Of a DNA stretch of 64,000 nt, positions 54,777-62,568 are shown one piece after another. How positions within the stretch are numbered: position 1 is the stretch's first letter; every line of letters starts with the position of its first letter. The notes beneath the pieces are model-generated. The model was not told the DNA's origin, ran no database searches, and saw only the letters and a list, made by a program, of their open reading frames with translations. The translations under genes were made by a program, and so were the position numbers. This DNA comes from Hyphomicrobiales bacterium (GTDB taxonomy: Bacteria > Pseudomonadota > Alphaproteobacteria > Rhizobiales > OSC116). Location of the stretch: positions 62,001 through 126,000 of the forward strand of contig JABSRZ010000003.1 in assembly GCA_013214705.1 (NCBI GenBank), read 5' to 3'.

Positions 54777-57224
54777 TTAATGCGTTGTTATTGTGGAGTT
54801 TTTAGACTTGCTGTCGGTGGATTTACTGGCCGCTTCTGACGGTTGATCATCTTCCACTAAAATTGGCGTTGGCACTGTTACCAACGCGTATTTAATCACA
54901 TCACTCATTTTCGAAACCGGTATAATTTCGAGCAAGTTCTTAACATTTTCGGGGATTTCAGCCAAGTCTTTGGCATTTTGCTCGGGAATCAAAACGGTTT
55001 TTATGCCGCCTCTTAGCGCCGCAAGCAGCTTTTCTTTAAGCCCACCAATGGGCAAAATTGTGCCTCTGAGGGTGATTTCGCCGGTCATCGCGACGTCTTT
55101 ACGAACCGCAATGCCAGTTAAAATGGAGGTGATGACGGTGGCCATACCAACACCTGCACTTGGGCCATCTTTTGGAGTTGCGCCTTCTGGCACATGCACA
55201 TGGATGTCGTAGTCCTCGAATGTTTTGGTGGGAATGCCCAATTCTAACGAGCGAGATCGAACATAAGATGCGGCGGCAGAAATTGATTCTTTCATCACTT
55301 CTTTAAGGTTACCAGTAACGGTCATTTTGCCCTTACCAAGCAATTTAACTCCTTCAATGGTGAGTATTTCGCCACCAACCGATGTCCAAGCCAAACCAAT
55401 TACCATGCCGATTTGGTCTTCTTTTTCGGCCATGCCATAATGATATTTCTTAACCCCAGAGAATTCTTCGATGTTGCTGGAATCAATTTTAATAGACTTT
55501 ATGTCTTCGGTTAGAATTTTCTTGACCGATTTACGTGCCAAATTGGCAATTTCGCGTTTTAGGTTACGCACACCCGCCTCACGCGTGTAATAGCGTACCA
55601 AATCTCTGGTGCCTTCGGTGGTGAGTTCAAATTCACCGTCTTTAAGCCCATGATCTTTCACTTGCTCGTCAATCAAATGCCGATTGGCAATTTCTATTTT
55701 TTCATCTTCGGTATAGCCACTGATATGAATCAGCTCCATACGATCGAGTAAGGGGCCCGGGATATTGGTGCTATTGGCAGTGGTCACAAACATGACATTA
55801 GACAGATCATAATCGACTTCTAAATAATGATCGGCAAATGTGCCATTTTGTTCTGGATCTAACACTTCTAGTAGCGCGGATGATGGATCACCTCTAAAAT
55901 CATTACCCAATTTATCGATCTCATCGAGCAAGATAAGCGGGTTATTGGTTTTCAGTTTTTTCATGGTTTGGATGATGCGGCCAGGCATCGAGCCAATATA
56001 GGTGCGCCGGTGACCACGTATTTCAGACTCGTCACGCACACCGCCTAGTGCCACCCGGGCAAATTCGCGGCCAGTGGCTCTGGCAATAGAGCGGCCAAGT
56101 GAGGTTTTGCCCACACCTGGAGGGCCAACAAGGCATAAAATGGGGCCTTTTAGCTTATTTGTACGTTTTTGCACGGCTAGATATTCTAAAATGCGATCTT
56201 TAACTTTTTCGAGGCCATAATGATCGGCATCCAAAATAGCTTTAGATTTTGGCAAGTCGATTTTTGTGCGGCCTTTTTTGTTCCACGGCAACGCAACTAA
56301 CCATTCGAGATAATTACGCACAACTGCCGATTCGGCTGACATGGGGCTCATTTGTTTTAATTTTTTAAGCTCGGTTTCAGCTTTTTCGGCGGCTTCTTTG
56401 CTAAATTTGGTTTCTTTAATTTGTTTTTCTAACTCATCTAGCTCGTTTTTTTCGTCGCCATCGCCTAATTCATTTTGAATGGCTTTCATTTGCTCATTCA
56501 AATAATATTCGCGTTGAGTTTTCTCCATTTGGCGCTTTACACGGCCACGGATTTTTTTCTCGACATGCAGCACACTGACTTCATTATCCATTAAAGATAA
56601 TATTTTTTCTAACCGGGTGGATAAATTCACTAGCGACAATATTTCTTGTTTTTCGCTCAATTTAATCGATAAGTTAGAGGCCACTGTGTCGGCCAAAACG
56701 TCTATATCTTCGATTTGAGATACAGTGGCAATGGTTTCTGATTGGAGTTTTTTGTTTAATTTTACATAATTTTCGAAATTATCGACGACGGTGCGAGATA
56801 GCGCTTGCACTTCGGCATCATCTAACACTTCGGTTTCTAGCAATTGCGTGCTGGCTGTAAAATATTTTTCGCCTTCGACAATTTCAGTTAGTTTAACCCG
56901 TTGTTTGCCTTCAACCAGCATACGAACCGTGCCATCGGGCAATTTGAGCAATTGCAGAATTGTAGCGATAACGCCAATGTCATAAATATCATCGACAGAA
57001 GGTTCTAGCTCGGCTGGGTCGTGCTGTGTGGCTAGCAATATTTGTTTGTTGTCTTCCATCACTTCTTCAAGCGCATTTACAGATTTTTCGCGCCCGACAA
57101 ATAGCGTCACTATCATATGCGGAAAAAGCACAATATCACGCAATGGCATTAACGGTAGCCGTAACACGGTTTCATCATTTTTCGCTTGCTTGATAGTTTG
57201 GTCTTTTTTTGGAGTGTCTGTCAT
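54777..57224 (-). CDS. lon: ATP-dependent protease Lon
   Basis: Lon degrades misfolded and regulatory proteins. From the ATG at 57224 (AGGA eight bases upstream; the frame is open 15 codons further) it has 815 residues: an N-terminal substrate domain (LRLPLMPLRDIVLFPHMIV), a coiled-coil part near 190-290, AAA+ Walker A GPPGVGKTSLGRSIA and Walker B PLILLDEIDKLG. The protease domain has catalytic Ser in KDGPSAGVGMA and Lys in GGLKEKLLAA. It is preceded by an RpoH-type promoter candidate and three inverted repeats. Confidence 0.97.
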   Translation of the reverse strand: MTDTPKKDQTIKQAKNDETVLRLPLMPLRDIVLFPHMIVTLFVGREKSVNALEEVMEDNKQILLATQHDPAELEPSVDDIYDIGVIATILQLLKLPDGTVRMLVEGKQRVKLTEIVEGEKYFTASTQLLETEVLDDAEVQALSRTVVDNFENYVKLNKKLQSETIATVSQIEDIDVLADTVASNLSIKLSEKQEILSLVNLSTRLEKILSLMDNEVSVLHVEKKIRGRVKRQMEKTQREYYLNEQMKAIQNELGDGDEKNELDELEKQIKETKFSKEAAEKAETELKKLKQMSPMSAESAVVRNYLEWLVALPWNKKGRTKIDLPKSKAILDADHYGLEKVKDRILEYLAVQKRTNKLKGPILCLVGPPGVGKTSLGRSIARATGREFARVALGGVRDESEIRGHRRTYIGSMPGRIIQTMKKLKTNNPLILLDEIDKLGNDFRGDPSSALLEVLDPEQNGTFADHYLEVDYDLSNVMFVTTANSTNIPGPLLDRMELIHISGYTEDEKIEIANRHLIDEQVKDHGLKDGEFELTTEGTRDLVRYYTREAGVRNLKREIANLARKSVKKILTEDIKSIKIDSSNIEEFSGVKKYHYGMAEKEDQIGMVIGLAWTSVGGEILTIEGVKLLGKGKMTVTGNLKEVMKESISAAASYVRSRSLELGIPTKTFEDYDIHVHVPEGATPKDGPSAGVGMATVITSILTGIAVRKDVAMTGEITLRGTILPIGGLKEKLLAALRGGIKTVLIPEQNAKDLAEIPENVKNLLEIIPVSKMSDVIKYALVTVPTPILVEDDQPSEAASKSTDSKSKNSTITTH

Positions 57225-57285
57225 TCGAGATCCTATTGGTTGACATATTCTATGTCTAGTTCTTGACATTTCATGCCATTATTTA

Positions 57286-57341
57286 GGTGCTAACCCATGA
57301 ATTAGCACCCACATTTTAGAATGTGAGCCTATTAACATAGG
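57286..57341 (-). promoter_or_regulatory. Three consecutive inverted repeats upstream of lon
   Basis: Three inverted repeats follow each other almost without gaps: GGTGCTAA/TTAGCACC with 8-base loop (57286-57309), ACATT/AATGT with 4-base loop (57311-57324) and CCTAT/ATAGG with 4-base loop (57328-57341). The third covers the -10 box of the RpoH-type promoter candidate; the others would lie at the start of the lon transcript. The first resembles CIRCE half sites but in the reverse order, so it is not a CIRCE element. Confidence 0.5.
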
Positions 57342-57362
57342 AGCATAGATACGCAATACAAG
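57335..57362 (-). promoter_or_regulatory. lon: RpoH-type (heat-shock) promoter candidate of lon
   Basis: On the minus strand CTTG (57362-57359), 17 bp, then CCTATGT (57341-57335). This matches the alphaproteobacterial RpoH consensus CTTG-N17/18-CYTATNT. lon is a standard RpoH target. The distance to the ATG is about 110 bp. Confidence 0.5.
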
Positions 57363-57492
57363 GGTGGTTTTTACAAAGTAGCGACTAATTTTCGGGATAT
57401 AAGTACGAATACTAAATATATCCATTATGGAAAAATAGCTTTTACAACTGGTTAACATCTACTAGATATCAACCAATTGTCGGTTTGTGAAA

Positions 57493-58764
57493 CTAAGCTG
57501 ATGATTCTACATCTGCAGGTTGTTGTTTTTCGGAATAAATATATAACGGCTTAGCATTACCGGCGACAACTTCGCCGCTTATCACCACTTCTTCAACGCC
57601 ATCTGAACCGGGAAGGTCAAACATTGTGTCGAGTAGAATATTTTCCATAATAGAGCGCAAACCACGCGCACCAGTTTTGCGTTTAAACGCCAGCTTGGTG
57701 ATGGCCACCAACGCGTCTTGATTGAAGGTAAGCTTTACATCTTCCATCTCGAACAGGCGTTGATATTGCTTTAACAACGCATTTTTTGGTTCGGTAAGAA
57801 TTTGAATCAACGCATCTTCATCGAGATTTTCGAGTGTCGCGATAACCGGCACACGACCAATAAATTCTGGAATGAGGCCAAATTTATGCAAATCTTCTGG
57901 TTCTAAATCACGTAATATTTCGCCGGTTTGGCGGTCATCCTCGCCTTCGACCGTTGCACCAAAACCAATAGAGGTAGAGCGGCCACGTGCGGCAATGATT
58001 TTTTCTAACCCAGAGAATGCGCCACCAACGATGAACATAATATTTGTGGTGTCAACTTGCAAAAATTCTTGTTGTGGATGTTTGCGGCCACCTTGCGGCG
58101 GTACAGAAGCCACTGTGCCTTCCATAATTTTGAGCAAGGCTTGTTGCACGCCCTCGCCCGATACATCACGGGTTATCGACGGGTTATCTGACTTGCGGCT
58201 AATTTTATCGACTTCATCGATATAAACAATGCCACGTTCGGCGCGCTCGACATTATAATCTGCCGCTTGCAATAATTTTAGAATGATGTTTTCGACATCT
58301 TCACCCACATAACCGGCTTCAGTTAATGTGGTGGCATCGGCCATTGTGAACGGCACATCAATGATGCGGGCAAGGGTTTGGGCTAACAATGTTTTACCGC
58401 AACCGGTTGGCCCAACCAACATAATGTTAGATTTTGCAAGTTCGATTTCGTCATCTTTACCAGCATGTTCCAGGCGTTTATAATGGTTATGTACGGCCAC
58501 AGAAAGTACGCGTTTGGCATGAGGTTGACCAATTACATAGTCATCTAACACACTGCAGATATGTTGTGGTGTGGGCACACCTTCTACTTTTACCAGCGCG
58601 TTTTTATTCTCTTCGCGGATGATGTCCATACAAAGTTCGACACATTCGTCGCAAATAAACACGGTTGGCCCGGCAATTAGTTTGCGAACCTCGTGCTGGC
58701 TTTTGCCACAAAAAGAGCAATAAAGGGTGTTTTTTGAATCTTTGCCACTACCGACTTTACTCAT
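57493..58764 (-). CDS. clpX: ClpX, ATPase subunit of the ClpXP protease
   Basis: ClpX unfolds substrates and feeds them to ClpP. The 423-residue protein has the zinc-binding domain [11 protein letters not shown] with ICDECVELC, Walker A GPTGCGKT, Walker [12 protein letters not shown], an [10 protein letters not shown] loop in the ClpP-binding IGF position, and sensor 2 [16 protein letters not shown] ribosome binding site precedes the ATG. It follows clpP by 143 bp. Confidence 0.98.
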   Translation of the reverse strand: MSKVGSGKDSKNTLYCSFCGKSQHEVRKLIAGPTVFICDECVELCMDIIREENKNALVKVEGVPTPQHICSVLDDYVIGQPHAKRVLSVAVHNHYKRLEHAGKDDEIELAKSNIMLVGPTGCGKTLLAQTLARIIDVPFTMADATTLTEAGYVGEDVENIILKLLQAADYNVERAERGIVYIDEVDKISRKSDNPSITRDVSGEGVQQALLKIMEGTVASVPPQGGRKHPQQEFLQVDTTNIMFIVGGAFSGLEKIIAARGRSTSIGFGATVEGEDDRQTGEILRDLEPEDLHKFGLIPEFIGRVPVIATLENLDEDALIQILTEPKNALLKQYQRLFEMEDVKLTFNQDALVAITKLAFKRKTGARGLRSIMENILLDTMFDLPGSDGVEEVVISGEVVAGNAKPLYIYSEKQQPADVESSA

Positions 58765-58907
58765 TTTAACTCCATTTCGTGCCTATAATTTAAATATAGG
58801 TGTATTTTAACAGATTGAAAATTATATTTACTTAACAAAAAATATAACCATGATTTTTCTAATTTTACATCAATCTATTCATTGAATTTTTGACTGTTTT
58901 GTCTGGT

Positions 58908-59534
58908 TTAATCTGTTTCGCTAACGCCTGGGCGATGCTCTACAACTTCATCGATTAAGCCAAATTCTTTGGCTTCAGCGGCGGTCATAAAGTTATCGCG
59001 CTCGAACGCGGCTTCGACAGCTTCGAGTTTTTGACCGGTATGTCTAACCACCATATCATTTAAACGGCTACGCATATCTAAAATTTCTTTTGCGTGGCGT
59101 TCGATATCAGCAGCCGCACCCTGGAAACCACCAGATGGCTGATGCACCATAACCCGTGCGTTTGGCAATGCCCGGCGCAAACCTGGCGCGCCAGCCATAA
59201 GAATATGAGCGCCCATAGAGCAGGCTTGCCCCATAACCAAAGTGGCCACAGGCGGACGGATAAATTGCATAGTGTCATAAATCGCCATGCCAGAGGTAAC
59301 CACGCCGCCGGGTGAATTGATGTAGATGGAAATTTCTTTGTTTGGGTTCTCGGCTTCTAAAAACAGCAATTGAGCGCAAACGATTGAAGACATAGCGTCT
59401 TCAAACGGGCCATTTATAAAAATAATGCGTTCTTTAAGCAGACGAGAAAAAATATCATATGAGCGTTCACCACGGTTGGTTTGCTCAACCACCATAGGTA
59501 CAAGATTGTTTTGAATGTCCATTATGTCGCGCAT
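58908..59534 (-). CDS. clpP: ClpP protease subunit
   Basis: ClpP is the tetradecameric serine peptidase. From the ATG at 59534 it has 208 residues. The triad is in [11 protein letters not shown] (Ser), [11 protein letters not shown] (His) and FERDNFM (Asp). I choose 59534 because AGGA lies upstream; an ATG four codons further in has none, and the frame open to 59630 would add an unrelated leader. A heat-shock promoter candidate lies about 50-75 bp upstream. Confidence 0.96.
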   Translation of the reverse strand: MRDIMDIQNNLVPMVVEQTNRGERSYDIFSRLLKERIIFINGPFEDAMSSIVCAQLLFLEAENPNKEISIYINSPGGVVTSGMAIYDTMQFIRPPVATLVMGQACSMGAHILMAGAPGLRRALPNARVMVHQPSGGFQGAAADIERHAKEILDMRSRLNDMVVRHTGQKLEAVEAAFERDNFMTAAEAKEFGLIDEVVEHRPGVSETD

Positions 59535-59581
59535 GTATTTTTTTCCTAAAATTAATGGTTGGTTTTTACACCGAGGTATGA

Positions 59582-59609
59582 ATTTATGCATTCTGAGCAG
59601 AAATTCAAG
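59582..59609 (-). promoter_or_regulatory. clpP: RpoH-type promoter candidate of clpP
   Basis: On the minus strand a perfect CTTGAA (59609-59604), then CATAAAT (59588-59582); from CTTG to the -10 box is 17 bp, the same geometry as the lon candidate. The -10 box is weaker (CATAAAT against CYTATNT). Confidence 0.4.
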
Positions 59610-59720
59610 CCATTTTTTAATTATCGACACTTTAATAGCAGTGTTCTGATTCGAGATAGCAAAAACCGTGTCGATGGTTAATTGATATGCATAATATATT
59701 CGATGTCTTAAAACAAAATA

Positions 59721-59746
59721 AACGCCGCATAATTATATGCGGCGTT
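59721..59746 (-). terminator. Intrinsic terminator after tig
   Basis: A perfect 10-bp stem AACGCCGCAT/ATGCGGCGTT with a six-base loop is followed on the minus strand by TTATTTTG, 33 bp after the tig stop. It separates tig from clpP, so clpP needs its own promoter. Confidence 0.85.
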
Positions 59747-59778
59747 CACAATAAATGAATATTAGTCTTTATGATATA

Positions 59779-61182
59779 TTAATGATCGTGATCATGGTCG
59801 CAATCTGGGCCATGTACGTGGACATCTTCTTGCTCATCTTCATCGTCGGCTTTTAACAATTCTTCACGAGTCACGGTTTTTTCTGAAACTTCTGCAAGTT
59901 CAAGAATATAATCGACCACTCTTTCTTCGAACAATGGCGCCCGAATTTGAGCCACAGCTTGTGGGTTCTTTTTGTAATAGTCGATAATTTGTTCTTCTTG
60001 ACCCGGATATTGGCGAACCTGAGCGATAAGCGCTTGGTTCACATCTTCATCTGGCACAGTGATCTCTTTATCTTCGCCAACTTCTGCAAGTAGCAAACCT
60101 AAACGCACACGGCGTTCAGCAATTTTTTTGTAATCGGCTGTGGCTTCTTCTTCTGTTGTGTCTTCATCTTCAAAAGATTTGCCGGCGCGTTCCATTTCTT
60201 CTTTGACTTGGGCAAAAATAGCGTCAAATTCTTGAGTTAACAGCTTTTCAGGTAGGTCAAAACTAACCATGACTTCAAGTTCATCTAACAATGCGCGTTT
60301 TACTTTTTGACGAGAGGCTTGGTCTAGCTCTCCAGTCAATTGCTCTTTGATGCGTTCACGTAGCTGCGCCAAATCTTCTAGGCCCAATTTTTTGGCAAAA
60401 TCATCATCTATTTTTGATTCTATTGCTTTCGAAATTTCTAGCACTTTCACAGCAAATTCGGCATCTTTGCCTTGCAATGGCACGGCAGAATAATCTTTAG
60501 GGAAAGTCACTTTAACTTCAACATCGTCACCAACTTTTGCGCCAATGATTTGCTCTTCAAAGCCGGGGATGAATTGTTCTGCACCAATTTCTAGAGGCAC
60601 ATTTTCGGCGCTGCCGCCTTCAAATTCTTTGCCATCCATTGTGCCTTTAAAGCTGATTTCAACTTTATCGCCATTTTTGGCTTTAGAGCCTTTTTTCTTA
60701 GGTTCAAAATCTTGGTAGCTTTTGGCTAGATCGGCAATAGATTTGTCGATTTCGTCTTCGGCCACTTCGCTAACTAGCTTGGTGACTTTAATTTTTTTGA
60801 AATCTGGAATGTCAAATTTTGGCACTATTTCAAACACAACATCAAATTGTAGGTCGGCGGTGCCAGCTAAAATACCGTCTACATCTTTATCTTCATTAGA
60901 TAGGTTAATTTCAGGTTGGTAAGCTGGGCGCTCTTTGCGCGCTTCTATGGCAGTTTGGCTTTCTGAGGTGATAAGCTCTTGCACAATTTCAGACATGGCA
61001 GATTTGCCATATAGTTTTTTAAGATGAGCGGTTGGCACTTTACCCGGGCGGAAGCCGTTAATTCTAACTTGACCCTTTAATTGCTCTAATTTTTCGTCTA
61101 GTTTTGTGTTCAAATCACCTTTTGGTACGGTAATTTGTAGCTCGCGTTTTAGACCTTCATTTAGGCTTTCAGTGACCTGCAT
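59779..61182 (-). CDS. tig: Trigger factor with His/Asp-rich C-terminus
   Basis: Trigger factor is the ribosome-bound chaperone that meets nascent chains. The 467-residue protein has the ribosome-binding signature RINGFRPGKVPTAHLKKLYG, the FKBP-like prolyl isomerase domain (about residues 165-250: ISFKGTMDGKEFEGGSAEN and FIPGFEEQIIGAKVGD) and the helical C-terminal arms. The last 25 residues end in an acidic stretch and VHVHGPDCDHDHDH, which could bind Ni or Zn. It heads the tig-clpP-clpX-lon block. Confidence 0.96.
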   Translation of the reverse strand: MQVTESLNEGLKRELQITVPKGDLNTKLDEKLEQLKGQVRINGFRPGKVPTAHLKKLYGKSAMSEIVQELITSESQTAIEARKERPAYQPEINLSNEDKDVDGILAGTADLQFDVVFEIVPKFDIPDFKKIKVTKLVSEVAEDEIDKSIADLAKSYQDFEPKKKGSKAKNGDKVEISFKGTMDGKEFEGGSAENVPLEIGAEQFIPGFEEQIIGAKVGDDVEVKVTFPKDYSAVPLQGKDAEFAVKVLEISKAIESKIDDDFAKKLGLEDLAQLRERIKEQLTGELDQASRQKVKRALLDELEVMVSFDLPEKLLTQEFDAIFAQVKEEMERAGKSFEDEDTTEEEATADYKKIAERRVRLGLLLAEVGEDKEITVPDEDVNQALIAQVRQYPGQEEQIIDYYKKNPQAVAQIRAPLFEERVVDYILELAEVSEKTVTREELLKADDEDEQEDVHVHGPDCDHDHDH

Positions 61183-61517
61183 TGCAATATCTTCCGTTTA
61201 CGACCTCATATAGGAGGTGCTTCAAATTAAATTTTTCTGAGCTAGTTGTTATCTTTTTGTACCAAGAGTTGCAAGCTCGAAATCTTATTTATGGCTGTTT
61301 TGAGCTATATTTTTGGGTTTTTGCGCAGTTTTTACGCTAATTTGGCAATTTGTTTGTTATTTGGCTCAATATTTAACCATATTTGGTTTTTTTAATTTGC
61401 CCGCATAAGCCAATTTTCAAAATAAAACACATGCAGCAAATATGTACGCTGTTTTTGATTTGACTTGCCAAAATATATTTTCTAACTAAGCTCAAACCAA
61501 CAGAAAAAGGGCATTAT
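61183..61517. other. 335-bp divergent gap between tig and the DUF1304 gene
   Basis: No gene seen. It must hold the promoters of both neighbours. On the tig side a minus-strand TTGCAA with TAACAA 17 bp later is a weak promoter match, and a 5-bp inverted repeat (ACCTC/GAGGT, 61203-61218) lies in the tig leader. Confidence 0.5.
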
Positions 61518-61877
61518 ATGACGTTAATTGGACAGGTTTTGGTTATATTGGTGGCATTTTTACACCTATTTTTTGCGTGGGTAGAAATGTTCGCATGGAC
61601 CAGTCTGGGTCCAAAAATGTTTCGGCGCTTCCCCAAAGAGTTATTTGAACCGACAAAAATCATGGCGTTAAACCAAGGGCTTTATAATGGTTTTTTGGCG
61701 GTAGGTTTGCTGTATGGGGTGATAAGTGAGGATTACCCGTGGCAATGGGACATCCAAATGTTATTTTTAACTTTTGTGACCGTGGCCGGCATTGTCGGCG
61801 CGCTGACGGTGTCTAGAACCATATTTTATGTGCAATCTGCCCCTGCCCTGATGGCGATGATTTTTATCAGCTATTGA
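61518..61877 (+). CDS. DUF1304 family membrane protein
   Basis: A 119-residue protein with four membrane helices. The first contains LHLFFAWVEMFAW; then comes FEPTKIMALNQGLYNGFLAVGL, the most conserved DUF1304 stretch, and GIVGALTVSRTIFYVQSAPAL in the last. No function is established for the family. It stands alone on the plus strand, and converges on the following exported protein gene with a 39-bp gap. Confidence 0.88.
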   Translation: MTLIGQVLVILVAFLHLFFAWVEMFAWTSLGPKMFRRFPKELFEPTKIMALNQGLYNGFLAVGLLYGVISEDYPWQWDIQMLFLTFVTVAGIVGALTVSRTIFYVQSAPALMAMIFISY

Positions 61878-61916
61878 AACCAAATGCCAATGCGCAAAAT
61901 TAGCTGCTGGTTGCGG

Positions 61917-62483
61917 TTAATTGCCAACTATCTCCAATTTTGTGATGTTGTTATTGGTAAATACGGCAAAATAGGCAGTTACCATTTGGCCATTGGCCTG
62001 CACCATTTCGGGCGTGATAAATACCGCAAAATTATGGCTTATGCCAGCCGCATCGACAATGTTGACCATGTCTGGTAAGTCGGTCATTGTTGCTGAATTT
62101 GCATCTTGTAATACACCCTCAAGCCGTTGCCACTCTTGATAAATTGTGCCATCGCCTAATAAAAAACTGCCCGCCAATTCTATTTCAAACAGTGAATTAT
62201 CTAAGGTGCTAGTGTAAAAAAACGACACATATTTGCCATCAGCTTGGCTTAAATATTGGCTGTCAAATGGCATGTCTTCGATATTTAAATTAAATGGTTC
62301 TGAAAATCCACGCTCTGGAAATTCAATGGTGAGATTAAACATCGGATAAGCGCCATCCTCGATGACCGTCACCAAACCAAACTCTTGAATTTCATCCTCT
62401 TCAATGTGGTTTTCGGCATAGGTCAATTGTGGCGATAGCGCCAACATTATGACGGTAAAAAAAACGGTGAGATTGTGTTTCAT
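61917..62483 (-). CDS. Exported protein of unknown function
   Basis: A 188-residue protein with a clear signal peptide (MKHNLTVFFTVIMLALS, likely cleavage after TYA). The mature part is acidic, apparently all-beta, with no cysteine and no motif I recognise. I use the ATG at 62483, because it starts the signal peptide; the frame opens 13 codons earlier. It lies between DUF1304 and the ABC exporter gene, on the same strand as the latter, 85 bp downstream of it. Confidence 0.6.
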   Translation of the reverse strand: MKHNLTVFFTVIMLALSPQLTYAENHIEEDEIQEFGLVTVIEDGAYPMFNLTIEFPERGFSEPFNLNIEDMPFDSQYLSQADGKYVSFFYTSTLDNSLFEIELAGSFLLGDGTIYQEWQRLEGVLQDANSATMTDLPDMVNIVDAAGISHNFAVFITPEMVQANGQMVTAYFAVFTNNNITKLEIVGN

Positions 62484-62568
62484 ATAGGTCTCGCAATAAT
62501 ATAATTTTAAGTATGTACACACCGATCATAATATGAAAATGATTTATCTGTCTAGCACAGTATAATCC

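Noticed and set aside
57286-57309. CIRCE (HrcA) element upstream of lon
   Set aside because: CIRCE is TTAGCACTC-N9-GAGTGCTAA; here the half sites are in the opposite order and the spacing is 8.
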